Below, piece by piece: positions 8,117-15,638 of a stretch of 40,528 nucleotides of DNA. Positions within the stretch are counted from its first letter, which is position 1; the number at the start of each line of letters is the position of its first letter. The translations under genes were made by a program, and so were the position numbers. Source of the stretch: JBBQER01 sp038320885 (GTDB lineage: Bacteria > Actinomycetota > Acidimicrobiia > IMCC26256 > PALSA-610); the NCBI GenBank assembly GCA_038320885.1, contig JBBQER010000028.1, positions 1 through 40,528 of the forward strand, in the 5' to 3' direction. The notes under the pieces are model-generated. The model was given only the letters and a program-made list of their open reading frames with translations, had not been told where the DNA came from and made no database searches.

Positions 8117-8494
8117 ATGCAATCGACTCTTCGTGGCGAGGCGGTGCGTCTCTCACTTCCTGCGTCACCCGACTACGTACGAATCGTTCGCCTCGCGGCG
8201 TCGGGGATCGCGACGAACCTCGGGTTCGACGTCGACGAGCTCGATGATCTTCGGGTAGCCGTCGGTGAGCTCGCGAACCTCACCCTCGAGGTCTGTACCG
8301 CGGAGACGCTCGAGGTGCTCTTCACCATCGACGGAAATGTGCTGCGCATCGAAGGATCGGCGCGCGCCGCCGATGGCCGCGTGGTGGAGCTGGACTCGCT
8401 GACCCGGCAAATTCTCGACGCGTTTCTCGACACCTACGCGATCGAGATCACCGACGGCCGCGTCTGCTTCAGCTGCACTCTCCGGCCCGGGTAG
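8117..8494 (+). CDS. HATPase-like anti-sigma factor with degenerate ATP site
   Basis: 125 residues aligning with RsbW/SpoIIAB-type anti-sigma factors: SLPASPDYVRIVRLAASGIATNLGFDVDELDDLRVAVGELANL. In RsbW the glutamate of this helix is followed four residues later by the Mg-ATP-binding Asn; here that position is Leu, and no GxGL glycine box is visible near the C-terminus. It therefore looks like the protein-binding scaffold of an anti-sigma factor without normal kinase activity. It is immediately upstream of the sigma factor gene at 8506 (11-base gap), the standard arrangement for an anti-sigma/sigma pair. ATG 8117 follows GAGAGG. It probably holds that sigma factor inactive, with antagonism supplied by one of the STAS proteins. 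Confidence 0.85.
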   Translation: MQSTLRGEAVRLSLPASPDYVRIVRLAASGIATNLGFDVDELDDLRVAVGELANLTLEVCTAETLEVLFTIDGNVLRIEGSARAADGRVVELDSLTRQILDAFLDTYAIEITDGRVCFSCTLRPG

Positions 8495-8505
8495 GCATCG
8501 CGAGC

Positions 8506-9255
8506 GTGACCGCCGACGCGCGAGAGGAGCAGCGAGCGAAGTTCGTCGAGTATCGACGTACCGGCGAGCGGAAGCTCCGGAACGAGCTGATCGAGGCCCA
8601 TCAGGGTCTCGCCGCCCACCTCGCGCGCCGATTCGCGAATCGAGGTGAACAGCTCGACGACTTGAAGCAGGTTGCGTTCGTGGGGCTGCTGAAGGCCGTG
8701 GAACGATTCGATCCCGGTCGCAACCTCGAGTTCTCGACGTTCGCCACTGCGACGATCGAGGGCGAGCTGAAGCGGCACTTCCGCGACAAGACCTGGGCGA
8801 TCCGCCCCCCGCGCCGCCGCCAGGAGCTCCATCTGCGCCTGGGCGGCGCGGTGAGTGAGCTCTCGCAGAAGCTCGGGCGAGCGCCTCGCGTCCCCGAGGT
8901 CGCCGCCCATCTCAACGTCACCGAAGACGAGGTGCTCGACGCGATGGACGCGGGCGGGGCCTACCGGCCGACGTCGCTCGACGCGCCGCGCGCCGGCACC
9001 GAGTCGGCATCGCTCGAGAGCCGGATCGGCACGGACGACGCAGGTTACGAGCTCGCCGAGCACCGCCTGATCGTCGAGGAGCTCCTCGCCGGTCTTCCCG
9101 AGCGCGAGCAGACGATCGTGAGACTGCGGTTCTTCGAGGACATGGGGCAGGCGGAGATCGCCGAACGGGTCGGGATCAGCCAGATGCACGTGTCCCGGCT
9201 CCTGGCCCGCACGCTGTTGCAACTCCGAGAGGAGCTGCAACAGCGAGACGTCTGA
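8506..9255 (+). CDS. SigB/SigF-type alternative sigma factor (copy 1)
   Basis: 249 residues with sigma-70 region 2 (DLKQVAFVGLLKAVERFDP, FSTFATATIEGELKRHFRD), region 3 (LSQKLGRAPRVPEVAAHLNV) and region 4 (LPEREQTIVRLRFFEDMGQAEIAERVGISQMHVSRLL). The Q-x-H-V-S-R recognition helix and overall length are typical of the SigB/SigF/SigG group controlling stress responses in Actinobacteria and Firmicutes. A GTG start at 8506 lies 11 bases after the anti-sigma gene. A paralogue is at 14373-15155. The GTTT/GGGTA promoters nearby are the sequence class read by this group. Which promoters each paralogue reads is not known. Confidence 0.93.
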   Translation: MTADAREEQRAKFVEYRRTGERKLRNELIEAHQGLAAHLARRFANRGEQLDDLKQVAFVGLLKAVERFDPGRNLEFSTFATATIEGELKRHFRDKTWAIRPPRRRQELHLRLGGAVSELSQKLGRAPRVPEVAAHLNVTEDEVLDAMDAGGAYRPTSLDAPRAGTESASLESRIGTDDAGYELAEHRLIVEELLAGLPEREQTIVRLRFFEDMGQAEIAERVGISQMHVSRLLARTLLQLREELQQRDV

Positions 9256-9272
9256 CGCGCCGGCGCGGCTCC

Positions 9273-9776
9273 TTACGGCTGCTCGGAGGTGTGTGACAGC
9301 TGCTCGATCGCGTCGGAGGCGCGCGTCGCGAGCGACTCCACCTTCGGGGCGGCCGCTTCCTTCACCGACGTGGTCGTTGCCTTCGCCTCGTCCACCGACT
9401 TCCTTGCTGCAACCTCAGCGGCCTTCCGCGCCCGGCGACCGGCCTTGCGACTGCGCTCGACCGCCACCGTTACCGCCTCGCTGGTGGCGGCGCGCTTCGC
9501 CGCCTTGCGGGCGCGGCGACCGGCCCTGCGTCCGCGCTCCACGGCGACGGCGAGTGCTTCGCTCGTCCGCTGCTGCTTGCGCTCGCGCCGCTTCGGACGC
9601 TTCTTCTTCGGATGCTTGGCGTGGCGCTCGGCCGCGATGCGCGCAACGTGTTCGCGTTCGAGCGACTCCTCGGCTTCCCGTTGCGCACGCTCTGCGCGCT
9701 CCAACCGTTCCTTCTTGCTGCGGAACGAGATCAGGCCGATCGTGCTGACCGACAGCGTCTTGCGGATTATTCCCAT
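9273..9776 (-). CDS. Basic repeat-containing protein, 167 aa, unknown function
   Basis: The N-terminus MGIIRKTLSVSTIGLISFRS recalls short uncharacterised actinobacterial proteins that start with a similar RxTLSV segment. It is followed by a long charged helix (ERLERAERAQREAEESLEREH), a lysine/arginine cluster, and two near-identical basic repeats (AVAVERGRRAGRRARKAA and VTVAVERSRKAGRRARKAA). The tail is Ala/Lys-rich, like histone H1 or HU C-terminal extensions, so nucleic-acid or envelope binding is possible but unproven. ATG 9776 (with AAAGGTGG upstream) is preferred over the longer frame. A GGGTAT at 9818-9813 lies upstream on this strand with only a weak -35. It converges on the sigma gene with a 17-base gap. 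Confidence 0.7.
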   Translation of the reverse strand: MGIIRKTLSVSTIGLISFRSKKERLERAERAQREAEESLEREHVARIAAERHAKHPKKKRPKRRERKQQRTSEALAVAVERGRRAGRRARKAAKRAATSEAVTVAVERSRKAGRRARKAAEVAARKSVDEAKATTTSVKEAAAPKVESLATRASDAIEQLSHTSEQP

Positions 9777-9843
9777 TTCTCTGACCACCTTTGCGTCACG
9801 GTGCAACGAGTCATACCCGCGCGGACAGTTCGACAATCGAGGG

Positions 9844-9868
9844 GTTTCGCTCGTCGCGACTTGGGAAG
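9844..9868 (+). promoter_or_regulatory. SigB/SigF-type promoter, GTTT-N15-GGGAAG
   Basis: GTTT (9844-9847), 15 bases, GGGAAG (9863-9868); GGGWA is the known SigB -10 form. It ends 37 bases before the microprotein start at 9906 and leaves room for the AGGAGG ribosome binding site. Confidence 0.6.
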
Positions 9869-9905
9869 AGTGGTGCCGACCATATTGGCCGGAAGGAGGA
9901 ATGAC

Positions 9906-9974
9906 ATGTACATCGGCATTGGTACCGTCCTGGTTGTCCTCTTGATCCTGCTGCTCGTCGGCGTCCTCCGCTAA
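9906..9974 (+). CDS. 22-residue single-pass membrane microprotein
   Basis: The frame starts MYIGIGTVLVVLLILLL and ends VGVLR before TAA. It has one transmembrane helix and a basic C-terminal residue. It is a paralogue of the 24-residue protein at 7965-8039. Here translation is directly supported by a near-perfect Shine-Dalgarno (AAGGAGG, six to seven bases before ATG 9906) and a SigB-type promoter at 9844-9868. A competing ATG at 9901 is in another frame and gives an implausible short peptide. Such genes are usually missed by automatic annotation because of their size. Function is unknown. Confidence 0.78.
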   Translation: MYIGIGTVLVVLLILLLVGVLR

Positions 9975-9992
9975 ACTGCTGGGACGGCTCGC

Positions 9993-10322
9993 TCATCCTT
10001 CCATGTGGAGGATGTCGGAGAGGCCCGTCACCTCGATGATGCGACGCACGGTCTCGGTTGGTGCGCGGAGTTCCACGGAATGGGCCTGCGCGGCTGCCCA
10101 CAACAAGAGCGCGATACCGCTGCTGTCGAGGAAGTCGAGCCGGTCGAGATCGAAGACGATGCGCTCGTGCGCGGCGAAGACGGTCGGCTCGATAGATGCG
10201 CGCACCGCGTCGACGTTCGAGAGATCGATCTCACCGACGAGATGGATGACCGCAGCGCCGTCGCTTGTGGACGCCACTACCGCGCTCCCGACCGGCGCGC
10301 CCTTGTCGTCAGTCTTCGGCAT
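9993..10322 (-). CDS. STAS-domain anti-sigma factor antagonist
   Basis: 109 residues forming one STAS domain: AAVIHLVGEIDLSNVDAVRASIEP, then LDRLDFLDSSGIALLLWAAAQA with the phosphorylatable serine in DSSG, then the C-terminal helix (ETVRRIIEVTGLSDILHME). ATG 10322 is chosen because the upstream extension is arginine/proline-rich shadow sequence. It is divergent from the YihY gene at 10450. As one of four free STAS proteins in the island, it is a candidate partner for the degenerate anti-sigma factor at 8117 or the one at 14002. A GTTT-N18-GGGCAT upstream has spacing too long to count as a promoter with confidence. Confidence 0.9.
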   Translation of the reverse strand: MPKTDDKGAPVGSAVVASTSDGAAVIHLVGEIDLSNVDAVRASIEPTVFAAHERIVFDLDRLDFLDSSGIALLLWAAAQAHSVELRAPTETVRRIIEVTGLSDILHMEG

Positions 10323-10449
10323 ACGGGCGCAACAATGCCCGGCCGGTCTCTGTCCCGCAAACCTCCCTTCCCGGCCCGCCGGCCGGGGAAACGCGCCCGA
10401 GTCGCGTCGCCGGGGAGTCAGAACCGCCGGCACGGGGTAAGCCATATGA

Positions 10450-11436
10450 ATGGGGAGCATCGAGCGTCTCGTCCGCCGGATCGATGCCCGGCAGCAACGA
10501 ACACCGTTCCTGGCGTTTCCGTTCGCGGTCGTGAAGAAGTTCGGCGACGATCGGGCGGGCGGCCTCGCGGCGCTGATGGCCTATTACGGATTCGTCGCGC
10601 TCTTCCCATTGTTGTTGCTGCTCGTCACGCTGCTCGGACTCGCGCTCAGAGGAAACGAGTCACTGCAGCGTCGGGTTCTGCAGTCCGCGCTCAGCGACTT
10701 CCCGATCATCGGTGACCAACTCCGGACGAACATTCACTCGCTCCGTCTGAGCGGTGTGGGTCTGGTGATCGGCATCCTGGGGCTGATCTGGGGATCCCTC
10801 GGTATGACGCAGGCGGCCCAGCACGCGATGGCGCAGGTCTGGAACGTCGAAGGAAAGGATCGGCCGCCGTTCGTCGCCCGCCTCGCCCGCGGATTGCTGT
10901 TCATCGCCCTGCTGGGTCTCGACGTCGTACTCATCGCGGGTCTCGCTGAGCTGGGCACCTTCGGCTCCGGCCGCGCTCTCTGGTTTCGCGTCGTCAACCT
11001 CGTGATCGCCGCCGCGCTGAACGTCGGCGTGTTCATCGCCTCGTTCCGGTTGCTGACCCCTAAGCAGGTCGCCCGGCACGACCTGGTACCCGGCGCGGCG
11101 CTCGCGGGCCTCGCGTTCACCGCGTTGCAGATCGGTGGGACGTACCTCGTCACCCACCAGCTCCGGCACACGAGTCAGGTCTATGGGTTCTTCGCGATCG
11201 TGCTCGGGCTGCTGTCTTGGCTGTACCTCAGCGCGGAGATCACGCTGTATGCCGCCGAGATCAACGTGGTACGCGTTCGCCGGCTGTGGCCGCGCAGCAT
11301 CGTGCAACCTCCGCTCACCGGACCGGACCGCCAGGTCTTGAATGACATGGTCGAGCAAGAGATTCGCCGCCCGGAGCAACGCGTGGAGGTCGGTTTCGTC
11401 GATGGCGACGATCCCGCGACCGCCGAGAAGAAGTAG
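10450..11436 (+). CDS. YihY/BrkB-family inner membrane protein (second copy)
   Basis: 328 residues. The family signature near the N-terminus reads DDRAGGLAALMAYYGFVALFPLLLLLVTLLG, followed by further hydrophobic segments (GVGLVIGILGLIWGSLGMTQAAQHAM; YGFFAIVLGLLSWLYLSAEITLYAAEIN). The latter is the conserved C-terminal family motif. A charged cytoplasmic tail of about 50 residues ends the protein. The biochemical role of YihY proteins is not established. It is distinct in sequence from the homologue at 5663-6643. The DNA ligase gene begins 12 bases after its stop, so the two are probably co-transcribed. Confidence 0.92.
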   Translation: MGSIERLVRRIDARQQRTPFLAFPFAVVKKFGDDRAGGLAALMAYYGFVALFPLLLLLVTLLGLALRGNESLQRRVLQSALSDFPIIGDQLRTNIHSLRLSGVGLVIGILGLIWGSLGMTQAAQHAMAQVWNVEGKDRPPFVARLARGLLFIALLGLDVVLIAGLAELGTFGSGRALWFRVVNLVIAAALNVGVFIASFRLLTPKQVARHDLVPGAALAGLAFTALQIGGTYLVTHQLRHTSQVYGFFAIVLGLLSWLYLSAEITLYAAEINVVRVRRLWPRSIVQPPLTGPDRQVLNDMVEQEIRRPEQRVEVGFVDGDDPATAEKK

Positions 11437-11448
11437 ACATCACGCCGC

Positions 11449-12432
11449 ATGAGCCGGCGCCGTTCGTCCGATCGGGTGGCGCCGCCGGCCGATCTGCGGC
11501 CGATGCTGGCCACGCTCGTGCACGAGGTCCCATCCGACGGCGGGTGGGCGTACGAGATGAAGTGGGACGGCGTCCGCGCCTTCGTCCTCGGCGGCGCGCC
11601 GGTGCGGGTTTCGAACCGGAAGGGTGGCGACATCACCGCCGGGTATCCGGAGTTCGCCACGCTCGGCGACGAGCTCGGTGGCATATCCACGCTGCTCGAC
11701 GGCGAGATCGTCGCGCTCGACGAGAACAGCCGGCCGAGTTTCCATTTGTTGCAACGCCGCATGCACGTACGCGATCCCGCGGCGCTTCGGATTCTCACGC
11801 AGGAAGTACCCGTCGCGTTCATGGTGTTCGACGTGCTCTGGCGCGACGGCGAGCTGCTGACCGGCGCGCCCTACACCGAGCGCCGCCGCGCGCTCGAGGC
11901 GCTCGGCATCGGTGGCACGAGGTGGCAGGTGCCGCCCGTCAGCACCGAACGCGGCGCCGACGCGCTCGCAACCAGCCGAGAGCTCGGCCTCGAAGGCATC
12001 GTCGCCAAGCGGCTCGACTCGCGTTACGAGTCGGGGCGGCGGTCGTCGTCGTGGCGCAAGATCAAGCACGACCTCCGCCAGGAATTCGTCATCGGCGGGT
12101 GGTCGCCGGGTGAAGGATGGCGCTCGGGTGGGATCGGCGCGTTGTTGCTGGGATTCCACGACGCCGACGGCTCGCTGCACTACGCCGGCAAGGTCGGAAC
12201 CGGCTTCACCGAACGCGAGCTCGAGCGCCTCGAAACGTTGCTCGCCCCGATCGAACGGGTCGAGAACCCGTTTGCGGGCCCGGGCGTGCCCCGCACGGCG
12301 CATTTCGTCGAGCCGCAATACGTCGCTGAGGTGCGCTTCGCCGAATGGACCGGTGCAGGCCGCATCCGCCAGCCCGCCTACCTGGGGTTACGCGACGACA
12401 AGGTGGTGAGCGAAGTAGTCCGGGAAGGTTGA
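11449..12432 (+). CDS. ATP-dependent DNA ligase (LigD ligase-domain / LigC type)
   Basis: 327 residues covering the adenylation and OB domains of bacterial ATP-dependent ligases. Motif I is YEMKWDGVRAF with the catalytic lysine at residue 38; further motifs are LLDGEIVALDE (III), AFMVFDVLWRDG (IIIa), LGLEGIVAKRLDSRY (IV) and SSSWRKIKHDLRQEFVIGGW (V). It has neither the polymerase nor the nuclease domain of full LigD, so it is a stand-alone ligase, either of the NHEJ type or a nick-repair enzyme. No Ku gene is in the window. It sits 12 bases behind a YihY gene in the stress island; a repair role under stress is plausible but inferred. Confidence 0.93.
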   Translation: MSRRRSSDRVAPPADLRPMLATLVHEVPSDGGWAYEMKWDGVRAFVLGGAPVRVSNRKGGDITAGYPEFATLGDELGGISTLLDGEIVALDENSRPSFHLLQRRMHVRDPAALRILTQEVPVAFMVFDVLWRDGELLTGAPYTERRRALEALGIGGTRWQVPPVSTERGADALATSRELGLEGIVAKRLDSRYESGRRSSSWRKIKHDLRQEFVIGGWSPGEGWRSGGIGALLLGFHDADGSLHYAGKVGTGFTERELERLETLLAPIERVENPFAGPGVPRTAHFVEPQYVAEVRFAEWTGAGRIRQPAYLGLRDDKVVSEVVREG

Positions 12433-12462
12433 ACGCAAGCCCCTCTTCTCGTGTCGTCCGGC

Positions 12463-12488
12463 GTTTGCCGGGCGCCGGGCCCGGGTAC
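12463..12488 (+). promoter_or_regulatory. SigB/SigF-type promoter, GTTT-N16-GGGTAC
   Basis: GTTT (12463-12466), 16 bases, GGGTAC (12483-12488), only 11 bases before ATG 12500. The transcript would be nearly leaderless. Confidence 0.6.
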
Positions 12489-12499
12489 CACCGATCTGA

Positions 12500-13483
12500 A
12501 TGGCCGCCCTCGAAGCTCACTCCCGCCACCACGTTGTCGAAACGCAGACGACGCACGATCACGTCGTCGCCTTCTACGAGCGTGATGAAGAGCTGGTTGC
12601 CGCAGTTGCGTCGTTCCTGACCGCAGCCCTCGATGCCGAGGGCGCGGCCGTGATCATCGGGACCCCGCCGCACCGCGCCGCGGTGGAGGCAGCACTGATT
12701 GTCGACGGGCTCCCGGTCCGCGACCTCGTCGATTCCGGCCGCTACGTCGCACTGGACGCGGGCGACACGCTCTCGGCGTTCATGCGCAACGGTCATCCCG
12801 ATCCCGCCGCGTTCGCTTCGGTTATCGGAGCGGTACTCGACGATGTCGGCGAAGACGGCTTGGTGCACGCCTTCGGCGAGATGGTCGCACTGCTGTGGGA
12901 TGCCGGCAACGTCGCGGCGGCGATCGAGCTGGAATCGCTGTGGAACGACCTGGCCGAGGATCGCACGTTCTCGCTCTATTGCGCGTACGCGATGTCGTCG
13001 CTCGAGGTTTCGGGTGATCTCGCGGCGGCGAAGCACGTCTGTGATCGGCATTCCGATGTCATACGGCTGAGCGCGGGCCCCGAAGCCGAGCCGCCCTCGT
13101 TGGCGGGTGGAAACGAGTTCGCCCGAGTGTTCGTGCCCGCACCGGTCGTGGTACGGGAAGTCCGTAGCTTCGTCCGCGCTGCCCTCGAGCACTGGGGCGA
13201 GGACGAGCTCCTCGGCGCGGCGGAGGTGATCGTCGCGGAGCTCGCGAGCAACGCCGTTCTCCACGCGTGTTCACCGTTTCGGGTCTCAATCTCGCGCACG
13301 CGATCCGAGATCAAGATCGCGGTGCGCGACGCGTCGGCGGATCCACCGCAGAACCTGAGCGGTCACACAGATCGGCGCGGGGGACGCGGCATCTCGATCG
13401 TGGCGGCACTGTCGAAGAAGTGGGCCACCGACTGCGAAACCGACGGCAAGACCATCTGGGCGACGCTGACCCGGTCGGTGTAG
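12500..13483 (+). CDS. MEDS-domain sensor fused to HATPase anti-sigma/kinase domain
   Basis: 327 residues in two parts. Residues about 20-185 (DHVVAFYERDEELVAAVASFLTAALDAEGAAVIIGTP onward) match the MEDS/DcmR-like sensory domain. Residues about 205-327 are an RsbW-type HATPase with an intact N box (VIVAELASNAVLHA) and glycine box (RRGGRGISIV). The kinase half should phosphorylate STAS proteins or bind a sigma factor, gated by whatever the MEDS half senses; the ligand is unknown. It is preceded by its own SigB-type promoter (12463-12488), which suggests feedback. Because the sigma-linked anti-sigma genes lack ATP-binding residues, this protein is a candidate for supplying the missing kinase activity. 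Confidence 0.88.
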   Translation: MAALEAHSRHHVVETQTTHDHVVAFYERDEELVAAVASFLTAALDAEGAAVIIGTPPHRAAVEAALIVDGLPVRDLVDSGRYVALDAGDTLSAFMRNGHPDPAAFASVIGAVLDDVGEDGLVHAFGEMVALLWDAGNVAAAIELESLWNDLAEDRTFSLYCAYAMSSLEVSGDLAAAKHVCDRHSDVIRLSAGPEAEPPSLAGGNEFARVFVPAPVVVREVRSFVRAALEHWGEDELLGAAEVIVAELASNAVLHACSPFRVSISRTRSEIKIAVRDASADPPQNLSGHTDRRGGRGISIVAALSKKWATDCETDGKTIWATLTRSV

Positions 13484-13523
13484 ATCCCGCCCCGGACGGG
13501 TGACCCGATCGCGCGGGCGGCCG

Positions 13524-13883
13524 TTAGGTCAGGTCGAAGATTCGATCGAGTCCGGTGATGCCGAGCACCTTCGTGCACGCCGGGCTCGGGCTGACCAAGG
13601 CGAGGTGCTGACTCCGGCCGTTGGCGCGGTCGTGGGCGCCGACCAGCGCGCTCAACGCGGACGAGTCCATGAACACGACGCCGGAAAGGTCGATCTCGAC
13701 CCGCTCGGTTCCGGCATCGAGCAGTTCGGCGAGCTCCTGGTGGAGCCGGGCCGACGTCGAGATGTCGAGCTCACCCCGGATGGTCAGGACTCCGACACCC
13801 GGGGTGGGGCAGCGGCGGGAGAACTCGGCGGTATCCGCCGGCCGGGCGGCGCGCTCTTCGTTCACGACTTCTCCGTTCGGCAT
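13524..13883 (-). CDS. STAS-domain anti-sigma factor antagonist
   Basis: 119 residues with a STAS domain from about residue 30 (GVGVLTIRGELDISTSARLHQELAEL). The phosphorylation loop reads GVVFMDSSALSALVGA, so the usual glycine after D-S-S is alanine; the serine itself is kept. The C-terminal helix is KVLGITGLDRIFDL. ATG 13883 is used; the longer frame upstream crosses into the divergent gene. A GTTT-N16-GGGTAG promoter (13922-13947, minus strand) lies about 40 bases upstream. It is back-to-back with the second anti-sigma/sigma pair and converges on the MEDS gene, so it is a natural partner for the anti-sigma protein at 14002. Confidence 0.9.
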   Translation of the reverse strand: MPNGEVVNEERAARPADTAEFSRRCPTPGVGVLTIRGELDISTSARLHQELAELLDAGTERVEIDLSGVVFMDSSALSALVGAHDRANGRSQHLALVSPSPACTKVLGITGLDRIFDLT

Positions 13884-13921
13884 CCGGTCGCGCCGCGTCG
13901 TGCTCCCACGCCTCGGCCGTA

Positions 13922-13947
13922 CTACCCGGCCCGCCCGTCGCCCAAAC
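13922..13947 (-). promoter_or_regulatory. SigB/SigF-type promoter, GTTT-N16-GGGTAG
   Basis: Minus strand GTTT (13947-13944), 16 bases, GGGTAG (13927-13922), 39 bases before the STAS start at 13883. It is identical in boxes and spacing to the sites at 2427, 7929 and 16051. Confidence 0.68.
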
Positions 13948-13963
13948 GTCGCATTCCGTTCAT

Positions 13964-13989
13964 GTGTGATCCGGCCTCGCAATGGGTAC
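13964..13989 (+). promoter_or_regulatory. Possible SigB/SigF-type promoter, GTGT-N16-GGGTAC
   Basis: GTGT (13964-13967), 16 bases, GGGTAC (13984-13989), 13 bases before the GTG of the anti-sigma gene at 14002. One mismatch lies in the -35. If real, the second anti-sigma/sigma operon is autoregulated. Confidence 0.42.
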
Positions 13990-14001
13990 GCCCGATGAGT
14001 T

Positions 14002-14376
14002 GTGGATCCGAGCAATCCGATCGTCGAGTTCTGTATTCCGTCGGACCCCATGTACGTGCGCGTCGCCCGACTCGTCACGGGCGACATGGCCGAGCGAGCC
14101 GGCTTCTCCGTGGACGAGCTCGACGACGTTCGCCTCGCGGTCGATGAGCTCTGCGCGATTCTCATCGACGACGAAAGCGCACCGCTCGAGCTGCGGCTGC
14201 AGGCACTGGACGGCGAGCTCGTGATCGAGGCGAAGACCGCCGCGCCGCGCCGACCGGGCGGCCCGTCCGATCTTTCCGAGATGTTGCTACGCGCGCTCGT
14301 CGACTCGTGCGCGTTCGAGACGACCGCCGAGGCGACGTCGGTCGTCATGCGCAAACAGGCGCGCGACATTCCATGA
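14002..14376 (+). CDS. HATPase-like anti-sigma factor with degenerate ATP site
   Basis: 124 residues, homologous in layout to the protein at 8117 (VRVARLVTGDMAERAGFSVDELDDVRLAVDELCAILID). The Mg-ATP Asn four residues after the conserved Glu is replaced by Ile, and no C-terminal glycine box is visible, so kinase activity is doubtful. GTG 14002 is the chosen start. The stop overlaps the ATG of the sigma gene by four bases (ATGA), so the two products are translationally coupled, as expected for a sigma factor and its inhibitor. STAS proteins nearby would relieve inhibition. Confidence 0.82.
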   Translation: MDPSNPIVEFCIPSDPMYVRVARLVTGDMAERAGFSVDELDDVRLAVDELCAILIDDESAPLELRLQALDGELVIEAKTAAPRRPGGPSDLSEMLLRALVDSCAFETTAEATSVVMRKQARDIP

Positions 14377-15155
14377 GCGAAACCAAGCCCAGCGCCGTCA
14401 CGGTTCGTTCGGCCGCCGCCGACGACGATTTCGTCGAGTATCGACGAACCGGGGATAGGGACCTCCGCAACGTGCTGATCGAGCGTCACCTCGGCATTGC
14501 GCACCACCTGGCTCACCGCTACCGCCATCGGGGCGTCGCCGACGAGGACCTCGTCCAGGTCGCGACGATCGGCCTGCTGAAGTCGGTCGAGCGGTTCGAT
14601 CCGGAGCGTGGCTCGTCGTTCGGGGCGTTCGCGACGCCGACCATCCTGGGCGAGCTGCGGCGCTACTTCCGCGACTCGACGTGGGCGCTGCGCGTCCCGC
14701 GCCAGCTCCAGGAACGCGTGCTGGCGGTGAGCCGCGCGGTGGGTCCGCTCACGCAGCGACTCGGGCGATCCCCCAGCCCGAAGGAGATTGCCCAGGAGGC
14801 CGACCTGTCCGAGGAAGAGGTGCTCGAGGCGATCGAAGCCGACGGGGCCTACGGCACGTCGCCCCTGGATGCGACCGCTGATCCGGGGTATCGCCTCGAC
14901 AAGTCGTCGATGCTCGCGGACGCCGAAGAGCGCGTGCCCGAGGAGCTGATCGAGCAGCGCCTACTCGCCGCTTCGTTGGTCGCGCAGCTCAGCGAACGGG
15001 AGCGCTACATCGTGGAGCTGCGATTCGCTCGGGGCTTGACCCAGTCGCAGATTGCCGACCGTATCGGCGTCAGCCAGATGCACGTTTCCCGTTTTTTGAG
15101 CAGCGCGCTCGAACGGATGCGCGCGCACGTTCGCAGGGGTGACGCGCGCAGCTAG
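14373..15155 (+). CDS. SigB/SigF-type alternative sigma factor (copy 2)
   Basis: 260 residues. Region 2: DEDLVQVATIGLLKSVERFDPERGSSFGAFATPTILGELRRYFRD. Region 3: LTQRLGRSPSPKEIAQEADLS. Region 4: LSERERYIVELRFARGLTQSQIADRIGVSQMHVSRFLSSAL. The -10 and -35 recognition regions closely resemble those of the paralogue at 8506, so the two may read similar promoters. ATG 14373 overlaps the anti-sigma stop. It converges on the RsbW-like kinase gene with a four-base overlap of stops. The longer open frame beginning at 14307 is inside the anti-sigma gene and is not used. Confidence 0.93.
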   Translation: MSETKPSAVTVRSAAADDDFVEYRRTGDRDLRNVLIERHLGIAHHLAHRYRHRGVADEDLVQVATIGLLKSVERFDPERGSSFGAFATPTILGELRRYFRDSTWALRVPRQLQERVLAVSRAVGPLTQRLGRSPSPKEIAQEADLSEEEVLEAIEADGAYGTSPLDATADPGYRLDKSSMLADAEERVPEELIEQRLLAASLVAQLSERERYIVELRFARGLTQSQIADRIGVSQMHVSRFLSSALERMRAHVRRGDARS

Positions 15156-15541
15156 CGCGACTCGACCACCTCGCACCATACGGTCTTGCCATCACCGTCG
15201 GTTTCGAGACCCCAGGAAGACGCGAGCCGGTCGACGATGTGCAGGCCCCAACCGCCGTCGCGCGCGGCGTCGAGATCGCCCATGATCGGCATCTCGTCCG
15301 AGCTGTCACGAACCGCGAGGCGGACACGGTCGCGGTCGAGCCGCAAGGACAGTGCGACTTCTCCGTTGGCGTGGCGCATCGCGTTCGTGACGAGCTCCGA
15401 TGCGAGGAGCGGAACGTCGGCGAAGGTATCGCGCACTTCCCAGGAAGCGAGCGTCGAGGAAACGAAGCCGCGGGCGATTGCCGGAGCTGTCGTCGACCTG
15501 GGAAGTACGCAGGTTTCGCGCTGCGTGATTTGCGCGGCCAT
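15152..15541 (-). CDS. RsbW-like HATPase (anti-sigma factor / serine kinase), intact ATP site
   Basis: 129 residues forming one GHKL ATPase domain: VPLLASELVTNAMRHANGEVALSL with the Mg-ATP Asn, RLAVRDSSDEMPIM as the G1 region, and GGWGLHIVDRLASSWGLETDGDGKTVWCEV as the G2 region. Proteins of this type phosphorylate STAS antagonists and can bind sigma factors. It is not next to its own sigma gene in the same direction but converges on sigma copy 2, and lies downstream of the STAS gene at 15639 on the same strand. GTTT-N16-GGGCAC at 15586-15611 is a candidate promoter. It may be the working kinase for the degenerate sigma-linked anti-sigma factors. Confidence 0.9.
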   Translation of the reverse strand: MAAQITQRETCVLPRSTTAPAIARGFVSSTLASWEVRDTFADVPLLASELVTNAMRHANGEVALSLRLDRDRVRLAVRDSSDEMPIMGDLDAARDGGWGLHIVDRLASSWGLETDGDGKTVWCEVVESR

Positions 15542-15585
15542 TGCTCACCTTCACGGTCGGAAATGTGGCTCCCGTGACTGAAGGT

Positions 15586-15611
15586 GTGCCCAAAAACGGT
15601 CAATTCCAAAC
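15586..15611 (-). promoter_or_regulatory. Possible SigB/SigF-type promoter, GTTT-N16-GGGCAC
   Basis: Minus strand GTTT (15611-15608), 16 bases, GGGCAC (15591-15586), 45 bases before the ATG at 15541. The -10 has C in place of T. Confidence 0.45.
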
Positions 15612-15638
15612 GCGGCGCCACCGCATAACGCGCGCGAC

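Noticed and set aside
10324..10365. GTTT-N18-GGGCAT as promoter of the STAS gene at 9993-10322
   Set aside because: Spacing of 18 is longer than in all the other sites and the -10 has C for T.
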